A stretch of 13,598 nt of DNA from Victivallales bacterium (GTDB lineage: Bacteria > Verrucomicrobiota > Lentisphaeria > Oligosphaerales > Oligosphaeraceae): the NCBI GenBank assembly GCA_017964325.1, contig JAGCSE010000136.1, positions 1-13,598 of the forward strand, written 5' to 3'. Each line of letters opens with the position of its first letter. Position 1 is the stretch's first letter. Of this stretch, positions 7,182 through 13,598 are shown one piece after another. The translations under genes and the position numbers were made by a program. The notes beneath the pieces are model-generated. The model made no database searches and was not told where the DNA came from. It saw only the letters and a program-made list of their open reading frames with translations.

Positions 7182-8186
7182 ATGAAAGTCAAAAGCATTG
7201 ATTTTGTCTCACGTGGCAAGGCTGCATTTCGCGACAGGGAAATCGACGAGACGCTTCCACCGGACCACGTTTTGCTGAAGACCGTCTGTACATTGATTTC
7301 CCCTGGGACAGAATTCGCCTGCCTCAACGGAACGGACCCGGGCGGCATGAAATTTCCCAAGACATTGGGATACAGTGCTGTAGCGCATGTCTTGAAGACT
7401 GGTTCCGCCGTCACGGAACTGCATGAAGGCGACCGTTGCCTCTGTTACCATAGTTCACATCGCAACTACCAAAAGATGCCCGAACGGAATCTGGTGCGAA
7501 TTGAAGACGATACGCTGCCCGCTGAAGAGGCCGTCTTCTGCGTCGTTGGCTGCATGGGCTCCCAAGGCGTTCGGCGATGTCGCCCCGAGTTCGGTGAATC
7601 ACTGATGGTCATGGGATTGGGACTCTTAGGACAGTTTGCCGTGCAGACCGCCCGACTCTCTGGCTGCTTCCCTGTCATCGGCATGGATTTTCATGAAAAG
7701 CGGCGCAACATTGCCTTGCAACTCGGTGCGGATGCCGTCTTCTCGCCTGACGAGCCATCTCTCAACGACAAAATCCTTCTATTGACCGATGGCCGTGGCT
7801 GTGATTCCGTCATTGAAGTGACAGGCAATCCGCAGGCGGTCGTGCAAGGCTTGCAATTGACGGCTGCCTTTGGCCGCATCGCCTTGGTCGGCTGCAATCG
7901 GACTCCGACGGAAAGCATTGATTTCTACAATCTTGTGCATCGTCGCGGCATCACCGTGATTGGAGCGCACAATATGGCACGACCGCTTGTCGAACGCCGC
8001 CCAGGCATCTGGACAATGAAAGAGGACATGGCTCTTCTGCTGCGTTTCATGTCTGCAGGACGCCTTCAGGCCAAGCCGTTGCTAACGCAAATCGCCGATC
8101 CAACAGAAGCTCCTGGCATATATGACCGCCTCTTTGAGCGGAATCCAGAAATTCTAGGAGTGGTTTTCAACTGGAAACCATATTGA
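7182..8186 (+). CDS. Medium-chain dehydrogenase, 'SPGTE' type lacking the usual zinc cysteine
   Basis: A 334-residue member of the medium-chain dehydrogenase/reductase (alcohol dehydrogenase) superfamily. The first catalytic-zinc cysteine is replaced: the segment reads CTLISPGTEFACL, with ISPGTE at 39-44. The four-cysteine structural-zinc loop is also missing. This matches the SPGTE branch that contains BchC-like and sugar-dehydrogenase-like proteins. The cofactor domain shows GLGLLG (145-150) with Asp169 at the end of the next strand, favouring NAD(H). It follows the Gfo/Idh/MocA gene by 15 bases with AAAGGAAAG upstream of the ATG. Such pairs often act on the same sugar-derived intermediate in successive redox steps, which is the likely role here; the exact substrate is unknown. 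It is the last gene of the operon. Confidence 0.82.
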   Translation: MKVKSIDFVSRGKAAFRDREIDETLPPDHVLLKTVCTLISPGTEFACLNGTDPGGMKFPKTLGYSAVAHVLKTGSAVTELHEGDRCLCYHSSHRNYQKMPERNLVRIEDDTLPAEEAVFCVVGCMGSQGVRRCRPEFGESLMVMGLGLLGQFAVQTARLSGCFPVIGMDFHEKRRNIALQLGADAVFSPDEPSLNDKILLLTDGRGCDSVIEVTGNPQAVVQGLQLTAAFGRIALVGCNRTPTESIDFYNLVHRRGITVIGAHNMARPLVERRPGIWTMKEDMALLLRFMSAGRLQAKPLLTQIADPTEAPGIYDRLFERNPEILGVVFNWKPY

Positions 8187-8225
8187 AAACAACTTATACA
8201 AAAACAAGCTAATTTTTCATGAATT

Positions 8226-8241
8226 GTGTTGCCAACAACGC
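8226..8241 (+). terminator. Weak hairpin after the carbohydrate operon, possible terminator
   Basis: GUGUUG pairs with CAACGC (one G-U pair) around a CCAA loop, 40 bases after the dehydrogenase stop. A T-rich stretch follows only about 15 bases later, so it is not a classic intrinsic terminator. Confidence 0.2.
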
Positions 8242-8556
8242 GAATTCCGATGGCATTTATTATTCTTTTGTAAAAATATTGAATTTTTGTGTGACTCCAT
8301 TGCATATTTGACCATGACTAAAAGCTCTCCGCCATCCAAACTTTCAACAACCTGTTTCCTGACATTTCCACTCTCATAACAACTCCATCTGCAAAAAAAA
8401 GTTCTTGTTTTCTTCCCACCCTCGAAAAAAGCTTAACCTTTCCAATTCTTCATGGCATAATCGCTGTGACAGATAAAAAACAACAAACTTCAGGAAATTT
8501 CAAGTATGACAGGAAAACAAAGAGAACAGAATTGATTTTTTATTGGCAAGGAAATA

Positions 8557-8565
8557 TGTTATACT
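8557..8565 (+). promoter_or_regulatory. Extended -10 promoter of the GAF/subtilase operon
   Basis: TGT-TATACT is a TGn extended -10 element (TATACT, five of six match to TATAAT). No good -35 lies 17 bases upstream, which suits the extended -10 class. Transcription would start near 8572, leaving a leader of roughly 60 bases before the ATG at 8630. Confidence 0.5.
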
Positions 8566-8616
8566 TTAAGGTTATTGAACTTTCATTCGTCCATTGAAAT
8601 GTCACAATCCAACATC

Positions 8617-8620
8617 GAGG
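8617..8620 (+). promoter_or_regulatory. Ribosome binding site that sets the start of the 522-aa protein
   Basis: GAGG, nine bases before the ATG at 8630. An in-frame TTG at 8594 would add 12 residues but lies upstream of this site and has no comparable signal of its own. Confidence 0.5.
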
Positions 8621-8629
8621 TTTTCCCCA

Positions 8630-10198
8630 ATGTCCACCCTTGATAACGAAATCAAACTTGAAAAAAATTTCATCAATGGTTTTCTCAACAAAGAATTAAA
8701 ATTCTTCGCTCCCGTCATCCTGTTTATTATGGGCAAAGAAAATGGTCAAAAATGGATAAACGATTTTAAAGACCTCCTTAAACAAATCCTAAAAAACATA
8801 GAGGAATCTATTGATACTAAGGAATTGGCAACGCAATTTCGAGAATACGAGAAAACTTTCTATGAAATCGTCATTGACGAAGGCCTATTGAAGGCTTTCG
8901 AGGCTCCAAGCGATTCTGAATTGAAAAAAAATTGCATTAACACAATAAAAAACATAGCCGACACGGTGCTTTGCCTTGACGAAGAGACCTACTGGGATAA
9001 AAGCGAACTATCGATTTCAATGCAACTTAGAACTTTTTTTCTCCCGGAGAGGACAATAATCTCTAAAAGAGACTGTTCTGGAGCGGGAATCGACCTTTGG
9101 AATTATATTCAGGAAATTTCCACTGTCAAACGAAACGATGAAAAAGTAAAGATGCAGCGTTTGTTGACATTTAAGCGGACAGGCAGCCATCAGCTTTTAA
9201 TCAGTATGATGACAGATGCGAAGACTAATCGCAAATGCTGGCTGTCACGTGTCATACAACGCATTGTGAATGAATTGTATCCATATGCCCAAGAAATAAA
9301 AGATGTAACAACATTCGTCAGTATTGACGAACCCATTGACCTGGATTCCGAAGAATGCGGCAACAATGAAGCATTGGACAAGGAAATCGCAGATGCACGC
9401 TCAATAGCCGAGCAACCTTTTTACATCAAGAAAACCTATGCTAGCCACTGGGCTTATTATGAGGCACTTAGCAGAATCATGTCAAAGGCTCAAACCAAGC
9501 AATATGAAGTTTGGTTGCTACGCGTGGGGTTTCCACAAATGCTTATGAAACAAACTAAATTCGGGCTAGACGAACCTGGCCTCCGCATTAATGACACAAG
9601 GGCGATTCTCACCTGTCTGTCCCATGACGAAAAGTGGAAGAAAAAGCGTTGCAAAATGGACATGAAAAGAACACAGGTTTGGGGCACACCAGATGTCTGG
9701 AAACTTTCAGATTCTTTATTTAGTGGAGGTAATAAGAAAGGACATCTGATCAATGCCCGCGAAAGCCTTTCAAAAATGAATTCGTTGTTCCTCAACCGAT
9801 TGGATGGCGAGATTCCAGGCAGGAATGAGGAGGAAAAAAATTACTTTGCACGTCTGCTTTTTGTTGATTCCGAAAACACAATGGATGAAAGCAGCACAGC
9901 CAAAATCGCCGTGGAATTCAAGAATTTTTTAACGGATGACGAAGATAGGGAACTTCCATTCATGGACATCTTGGCGCAGAATATCACGGAGGATGACGAA
10001 GACCTATTGGATGATTTTTTGGAATCGTTTGCCCATGATAGCATCGTTGACGTACTGTACGACTATTTCAAACAGCCGTCTATACAGTCTGCAAATGAAG
10101 ATAGCTGCATATATTGCCGCGGCATAGCGGATGTACCTGAACTATCCGATGATGCAAAGATGAAACTGAAAATAAAAGATAACCATATTAACAACTAA
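8630..10198 (+). CDS. Unknown 522-aa cytoplasmic protein, first gene of the GAF/subtilase operon
   Basis: I do not recognise a family with confidence. No signal peptide is seen; a short hydrophobic patch (FFAPVILFIM, about 25-34) is the only membrane-like stretch and is too short to span. Residues 1-115 are predicted mostly helical and charged. Residues about 200-300 (CWLSRVIQRIV, SIDEPIDLD, LSRIMSKAQTKQYEVWLLR) faintly resemble the layout of sigma-70-type regions 2 and 4, but no helix-turn-helix recognition motif follows, so this is only a hint. Residues 435-470 are strongly acidic (DDEDR, TEDDEDLLDDF). A CIYC pair sits at 493-496. The gene is clearly more A+T-rich than the genes to its left. 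It stands 20 bases before the 229-aa gene, implying co-transcription, and may be a sensor, target or regulator for the downstream protease. Confidence 0.75.
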   Translation: MSTLDNEIKLEKNFINGFLNKELKFFAPVILFIMGKENGQKWINDFKDLLKQILKNIEESIDTKELATQFREYEKTFYEIVIDEGLLKAFEAPSDSELKKNCINTIKNIADTVLCLDEETYWDKSELSISMQLRTFFLPERTIISKRDCSGAGIDLWNYIQEISTVKRNDEKVKMQRLLTFKRTGSHQLLISMMTDAKTNRKCWLSRVIQRIVNELYPYAQEIKDVTTFVSIDEPIDLDSEECGNNEALDKEIADARSIAEQPFYIKKTYASHWAYYEALSRIMSKAQTKQYEVWLLRVGFPQMLMKQTKFGLDEPGLRINDTRAILTCLSHDEKWKKKRCKMDMKRTQVWGTPDVWKLSDSLFSGGNKKGHLINARESLSKMNSLFLNRLDGEIPGRNEEEKNYFARLLFVDSENTMDESSTAKIAVEFKNFLTDDEDRELPFMDILAQNITEDDEDLLDDFLESFAHDSIVDVLYDYFKQPSIQSANEDSCIYCRGIADVPELSDDAKMKLKIKDNHINN

Positions 10199-10218
10199 CC
10201 AACAAGGGAGGCAACAAA

Positions 10219-10908
10219 ATGAAGAACATTGATGAACTCGCAAAGGAAAGAACGAAGGTCGTCGATCAAGTCGAACTTCTATTGAAATCAACCAGCAAAG
10301 ACATCGCCTCATTCGCATGCGATGAAATGAATAAGAAAGATGCTGATTCCATGCGGCAGGCATTTGATATGCTAGAAGATTACCGCCATGAGAAGGAACT
10401 GGCAAAGGAAACCGGCGTTCCGTCCATTCGCATGATCAAGTACGAACATTGCATTAAATTATTGGAAAGTGCAGAGATGCAAGGTGCCTATGACTTGTAT
10501 GTCACGCACAAAGACAATTACCAGGCGCTGAAGAAACAAGAATTGATGTGGCGTATATTCCAAGGGAAAATGGCCACTAATCTTCTGGCAATTGAAACGG
10601 CGGAAGTCATTGCCGCCAGTGACGAGCGAATCGTTTTAACATATTCTTCTGAAAAAGACACACCCAAGGAATATCAATGGAAGATGAAATTGTCCATACC
10701 GGGAGATGTGGAGCCTCTGGGCATTGTTGTCGAGCGTCCGAATGGCGTATTGCTTGACGGAACGCTGCTCATCTTCGGAAATGAACTGCCAGTGAAAAAG
10801 GGCGTGGCATCAATGCCATTCGACATCTATCAAAAAACATACACAAAGAAGGAAATCGCATTTAAGTTCGAAAATGGCAAGACTATCCCAGGCCATCCCG
10901 AAATGTGA
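10219..10908 (+). CDS. Unknown 229-aa protein of the GAF/subtilase operon
   Basis: No recognised family. A strong GGGAGG Shine-Dalgarno (10205-10210) lies eight bases before the ATG. Residues 1-120 are highly charged and predicted helical, possibly coiled-coil (DELAKERTKVVDQVELLLKS, KKDADSMRQAFDMLEDYRHE). Residues about 125-229 look like a compact beta domain with strands such as ERIVLTYSS, GVLLDGTLLIFGNELPV and KEIAFKFENGKTI. No signal peptide or membrane segment is seen, so it is probably cytoplasmic. The two-part shape (helical half plus beta-sandwich half) suits an adaptor or protease-cleavable partner. It ends 25 bases before the GAF gene in the same operon. A pore-forming gasdermin role was considered but no sequence feature supports it. 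Confidence 0.75.
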   Translation: MKNIDELAKERTKVVDQVELLLKSTSKDIASFACDEMNKKDADSMRQAFDMLEDYRHEKELAKETGVPSIRMIKYEHCIKLLESAEMQGAYDLYVTHKDNYQALKKQELMWRIFQGKMATNLLAIETAEVIAASDERIVLTYSSEKDTPKEYQWKMKLSIPGDVEPLGIVVERPNGVLLDGTLLIFGNELPVKKGVASMPFDIYQKTYTKKEIAFKFENGKTIPGHPEM

Positions 10909-10933
10909 CACAGTTAGAAAAGAGAATTGAATC

Positions 10934-11569
10934 ATGAAAAAGGTAACAAGTGACAAGATATTGCTGGACGTCGGAATTCAAAATCCCGCAGATGTAACAC
11001 AGGCGTTCGAACTTCTGATATTGCTGGGTTTGAAAATGCTTGGAGCGGATGAAGGTTCTCTGCTGGTATATCGAAAAGAGCAAAAGGATTTGCAGTTTGT
11101 CTGCACCTTCGGAGGCGACACCCCGAAGAATCTCACAGGCGAAACCGTCCCCATTGGCAAGGGAATTACGGGAATGGCGGCAATGTTAAAGGAAATACAG
11201 ACAAGCACCCGAACCGCAGGAAACCAGTTTTTTAATGTACCCGATGACGGAAGCCCCAACAGCGTGATAGCGGCTCCAATTCTGCTGGACGATGAATTGC
11301 TCGGGGTTGTCACCGCCGTATCATTTGATCTCAGCAAGTCATTTTCATCGGATGACTGCCAAAAATTCGCCATTGTCGCCGAACTGGGGGCAATCATCCT
11401 CAAATGGTCGCAACAGATTGAAGCTTTCCATTCTAATGTCAAGGCATCCCTGACCAAACAGGAAGCCATGGAAAAAATGGCACTCGAACAGACAATCAAA
11501 TGGCTGAGGAATCATCCTGACAAGAGTGGCAAGATAGTTCAAATATTAACCATGTTAGGTGAATTATGA
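10934..11569 (+). CDS. GAF-domain protein, probable sensor/adaptor for the protease
   Basis: A 211-residue protein with a GAF domain at about 20-160: a helix (DVTQAFELLILLGLKMLGAD), then SLLVYRKEQKDLQFVCTFGG, the loop VPIGKGITGMAAM, and the core strand pair SVIAAPILLDDELLGVVTAVS that is typical of the family. GAF domains bind small molecules such as cyclic nucleotides or mediate dimerisation; the ligand is unknown. No cyclic-nucleotide NKFDE-type motif is evident. A C-terminal helical tail (165-211, ending in LEQTIKWLRNHPDKSGKI and a short hydrophobic helix) has no recognised output domain and may dock onto a partner. The stop codon overlaps the next start in ATGA, so translation is coupled to the subtilase-HD protein, implying fixed stoichiometry or a physical complex. 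Confidence 0.85.
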   Translation: MKKVTSDKILLDVGIQNPADVTQAFELLILLGLKMLGADEGSLLVYRKEQKDLQFVCTFGGDTPKNLTGETVPIGKGITGMAAMLKEIQTSTRTAGNQFFNVPDDGSPNSVIAAPILLDDELLGVVTAVSFDLSKSFSSDDCQKFAIVAELGAIILKWSQQIEAFHSNVKASLTKQEAMEKMALEQTIKWLRNHPDKSGKIVQILTMLGEL

Positions 11570-13155
11570 CAATGCAACTTTTGACAGACATACTTCAGGA
11601 ATCCATACCTGATTTGAGAAATGGTCGTCTGCATCCCGTCAAAGTCGCCATAATTGACTGCGGCATCGATGCGACACATGAAGTACTGCGCCATAAGGTC
11701 ATCGAAGCAAGGGAATACGTGGAGTTAGGCGATGGAGACACATCCTTTGTTTTAGAAAATCAACTCTCTTGCAATGCCAACAACGATTCATCCATCCAAG
11801 CCCCCGATACCCCCAGCCATGGAACCGCCGTGGCCAGCATCATTTCACGGATCGCCCCAAATGCACGGTTGCTGGACTACAGAACTCTGGGACGACAGGG
11901 TGCATCCTCCTCCAACAAGACTGTGCTTGCAGGGCTGGAAGCAGCCATAGACGGCGATGCCAAAATCATCAACATAAGCCTGGTATGTGACAGCAATTCC
12001 CGCCAGGAACTTGAAAGACTGTGCGAACTGGCATACCAGAAGCACAAAATCATCATCGCCTCGAAACGCAATGGGGCACTACAAAAGGGAAAAAACTTGG
12101 GTTTTCCCGCAGAACTGGCCACCTGCATCAGCGTGGACAATTTTAACTACAACAACAATCCGTTCCGTATCGAGCATATCGACGAACAGCCCATCGAATT
12201 CGCCGCCCACGGCGAAAACGTGCTTGTCGCACAAAGCGGCGGCGGATACTCCAGAATAAGCGGGACCAGTTTCGCGACGCCAACCGTCACGGGTTTCGTC
12301 GCACTCCTTCTGGGACGTTATCCGGACCTCGAACTCTTCGAAATCAAGTCCATCCTCAAATACCATTCCATGAACGGCACTTTCCGTCGTCCGGAGATTG
12401 TCAATCCCCTGGAAGTGTCGGAACACAGGGTCCCAAAAGGATCCAACACATCCTTCAAAGTTATGTGCCCGAAATGTAGGCATCTCACTCAGGGAAATGA
12501 TGTTTTCTACTATATAAAATGCCCTACATGCAATCATATTTTCGCACTTTTCTCAGACATGGACAGGAAACTCTTCCAAGTCGTGATAAGGGTACTATCT
12601 TCCAATGTGCCGCAAGACTGCCTTTACCACAATGTACAGCACACGCGGGAAGTCGTATCCAACACGTATGCCTTTATGCAACGACATTCCGAACTTTCTG
12701 CAAAACAGAGGAAATGCCTGATGGCGGCCGCCTTGCTGCATGACTACGGCTACATTGAATCATATACGGAAAACGAGCCAATTGCAGCGCAATACGCCGC
12801 CGACCTCCTGCCTCAATACGGCTTTGACACGCAGGAGATAGAACTAGTGAAATCGCTAATACTGGCGACGACAATGCCAGTTGCCCCCAAGAATCTACTG
12901 GAGAAAATCCTCTGCGACGCGGATGTCAGCCATATCGGCGCGGAGCAACATTGGGAGAAGGCAAACCTTCTCCGCAAGGAACAAGAGAAGCACGGACTCC
13001 TATTGACGAACAAAGAATGGCTGAAATCAGAGATAGGCTTTCTTTCCCGTCATCGTTTCTACCAAAAATGGCTTGAAACAGAAAGACGGGATAGAAAAAA
13101 GCAAATGGTCGAGAAATTGTCCAATATGCTAAAAAAAGAAGAATCCTGTAATTGA
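11566..13155 (+). CDS. Subtilisin-like S8 protease fused to zinc ribbon and HD phosphohydrolase
   Basis: A 529-residue three-part fusion without signal peptide or obvious propeptide, so a cytoplasmic enzyme. Residues about 25-265 are an S8 subtilase with triad Asp31 (VAIIDCGID), His85 (PSHGTAVAS) and Ser235 (SGTSFATP). The position usually holding the oxyanion-hole Asn reads ASKRNG (165-170), so that Asn is shifted or replaced by Arg168. Residues 301-322 carry CPKC...CPTC, a zinc-ribbon-like linker. Residues about 345-500 are an HD-superfamily metal-dependent phosphohydrolase: HNVQHT (355-360), ALLHDYGY with His392-Asp393, and CDADVSHIG with Asp451. This resembles the stand-alone predicted HD phosphohydrolases that contain a YHN..HT motif. 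The start ATG overlaps the GAF stop by four bases. Cleavage of a partner and hydrolysis of a (cyclic) nucleotide signal are plausible activities; neither substrate is visible in the sequence. Confidence 0.9.
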   Translation: MTMQLLTDILQESIPDLRNGRLHPVKVAIIDCGIDATHEVLRHKVIEAREYVELGDGDTSFVLENQLSCNANNDSSIQAPDTPSHGTAVASIISRIAPNARLLDYRTLGRQGASSSNKTVLAGLEAAIDGDAKIINISLVCDSNSRQELERLCELAYQKHKIIIASKRNGALQKGKNLGFPAELATCISVDNFNYNNNPFRIEHIDEQPIEFAAHGENVLVAQSGGGYSRISGTSFATPTVTGFVALLLGRYPDLELFEIKSILKYHSMNGTFRRPEIVNPLEVSEHRVPKGSNTSFKVMCPKCRHLTQGNDVFYYIKCPTCNHIFALFSDMDRKLFQVVIRVLSSNVPQDCLYHNVQHTREVVSNTYAFMQRHSELSAKQRKCLMAAALLHDYGYIESYTENEPIAAQYAADLLPQYGFDTQEIELVKSLILATTMPVAPKNLLEKILCDADVSHIGAEQHWEKANLLRKEQEKHGLLLTNKEWLKSEIGFLSRHRFYQKWLETERRDRKKQMVEKLSNMLKKEESCN

Positions 13156-13187
13156 AAATGATATGCCCAAACATAAAACAGTGATAC

Positions 13188-13206
13188 GCATTGGAAATTC
13201 CAATGC
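13188..13206 (+). terminator. Hairpin after the subtilase-HD gene, possible terminator
   Basis: GCATTGG and CCAATGC form a perfect 7-bp stem around a 5-base loop, 33 bases after the stop codon. No U-tract follows, so it may instead be a processing signal or only a palindrome beside the IS remnant. Confidence 0.3.
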
Positions 13207-13231
13207 TCACAATCTGCGATGTTCGTAGCTA

Positions 13232-13251
13232 CTAGTACTTAATTGGTTTAA
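13232..13251 (+). repeat. Left terminal inverted repeat of the IS630 remnant
   Basis: CTAGTACTTAATTGGTTTAA; pairs with the repeat at 13536-13555 with two mismatches. It lies 31 bases beyond the transposase stop, as expected for an IS end. Confidence 0.75.
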
Positions 13252-13282
13252 TTCGAATACAGCTTTTGCAGGTGTTTGGGAT

Positions 13283-13535
13283 TCACACAGTTTTTTTCCA
13301 TTCGAACAGCATGGCCCGTTCATAGTAGGCGGCGATGAACTTGCTGATGGCCCCGCGGAGCCGCGCGACGGATTCAAAGCCGCCCCCCCCGTGACATGAT
13401 GCTGAAGAAAACCTCTATCTGGTTCATCCATTACGCGTTGATCAGAGCATAGTAGTAATGGACGTGCGAATGGTTCTTCAGCCACCTGTCGTCGTGCGTA
13501 CTGAGATTGTCAAGCGCGACATGGAGCTCTGCTGT
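13283..13535 (-). pseudogene. IS630-family transposase, C-terminal remnant (DDE)
   Basis: Reading the minus strand gives ELHVALDNLSTHDDRWLKNH, then HVHYYYALINA, a TAA stop (13433-13431), then WMNQIEVFFSIMSR, a frame change at a run of eight C (13383-13390), and GGFESVARLRGAISKFIAAY and FEWKKTV up to a TGA ending at 13283. The VALDN..TH segment holds the second Asp and WMNQIE the Glu of the IS630 DDE triad. The TAA stands where relatives have Ser (TCA to TAA would do it). A few residues normally following SR are also missing at the C-run. Only the last third or so of a transposase is left and it cannot be active. Confidence 0.85.
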
Positions 13536-13555
13536 TTAAATCAATTAAGGACTAG
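13536..13555 (-). repeat. Right terminal inverted repeat of the IS630 remnant
   Basis: TTAAATCAATTAAGGACTAG on the plus strand, the inverted partner of 13232-13251. It abuts the truncated transposase frame directly, which marks an internal deletion rather than a cut-off element. Confidence 0.75.
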
Positions 13556-13598
13556 GCATCAAGTTTCAGATTATTTTGAATCGCCCCCAAAAAACTTA

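Larger units (their letters stand above)
8187..8629. other. AT-rich spacer between the carbohydrate operon and the GAF/subtilase operon
   Basis: About 440 bases with no credible gene on either strand. Long A and T runs are frequent, in contrast to the GC-richer genes to the left. It holds a weak hairpin near 8226-8241, an extended -10 promoter at 8557-8565 and a Shine-Dalgarno at 8617. The composition change begins here and continues into the 522-aa gene. Confidence 0.5.
13232..13555 (-). mobile_element. Internally deleted IS630-family element with both terminal inverted repeats
   Basis: A 324-base element flanked by imperfect 20-base inverted repeats. The left end reads CTAGTACTTAATTGGTTTAA and the right end, on the minus strand, reads CTAGTCCTTAATTGATTTAA, 18 of 20 identical. 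Each contains a TA two bases in (13233-13234 and 13553-13554), matching the TA target preference of the IS630/Tc1 group. Between the ends lies only the C-terminal part of an IS630-type transposase; everything upstream of it is deleted right up to the right repeat. It is therefore a MITE-like, non-autonomous derivative that a related transposase could still move. Confidence 0.75.

Noticed and set aside
8187..8629. Possible CRISPR leader or array, or small RNA gene, in the AT-rich spacer
   Set aside because: No regularly spaced direct repeats, no convincing GC stem with U-tract, and no tRNA-like structure.
10219..10908. Bacterial gasdermin as the partner of the protease
   Set aside because: No amphipathic pore-forming strands, lipidation cysteine or recognisable gasdermin segment; the helical N-terminus is wrong for that fold.
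13207..13485. Open frame of 92 codons on the minus strand near the right edge
   Set aside because: It is a shifted frame over the IS630 transposase remnant; the meaningful residues (LDN..TH, WMNQIE, FESV) are in other frames.

Overview
The window looks like a chromosomal piece of an anaerobic, carbohydrate-degrading bacterium. A member of the PVC group such as Lentisphaerota (Victivallis-like) would fit, but this is inference. The basis is a glycyl-radical enzyme (oxygen-sensitive chemistry), two secreted carbohydrate-type proteins, a Gfo/Idh/MocA plus zinc-less alcohol-dehydrogenase pair, Shine-Dalgarno-led genes, and IS and gene debris between operons. TGA is a normal stop codon here.

Layout. 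(1) Positions 1-2838, minus strand, read from right to left: a small hot-dog acyl-CoA thioesterase, then a short pyruvate-formate-lyase-like glycyl radical enzyme, then the start of a secreted protein that runs off the left edge. The three are closely spaced and look like one operon. (2) Positions 2972-3387, minus strand: a dead single-domain EamA/DMT transporter gene with an early TGA and a one-base frameshift. (3) Positions 3388-3709: a regulatory stretch with two perfect palindromes and candidate promoters. (4) Positions 3710-8186, plus strand: a three-gene carbohydrate module made of a secreted multi-domain protein with a probable alpha/alpha-toroid C-terminus, a Gfo/Idh/MocA oxidoreductase, and an 'SPGTE'-type medium-chain dehydrogenase. 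(5) Positions 8187-8629: an AT-rich spacer with an extended -10 promoter. (6) Positions 8630-13155, plus strand: a compact four-gene operon, visibly more A+T-rich at its start. It encodes a 522-aa unknown protein, a 229-aa unknown protein, a GAF-domain protein, and a subtilisin-zinc ribbon-HD phosphohydrolase fusion; the last two overlap by four bases. (7) Positions 13232-13555: an internally deleted IS630-family element with both terminal inverted repeats and a broken transposase C-terminus.

The most interesting part is the 8630-13155 operon. It joins a small-molecule-type sensor domain (GAF), a cytoplasmic protease (S8, no signal peptide) and a metal-dependent HD phosphohydrolase in one transcription unit with two proteins I cannot place. 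It sits beside mobile DNA in a compositionally distinct block. This has the look of a signal-activated protease system, possibly a biological-conflict (defence) module. I do not recognise it as any named system. The assignment is inference from domain content and operon structure, not a demonstrated function.
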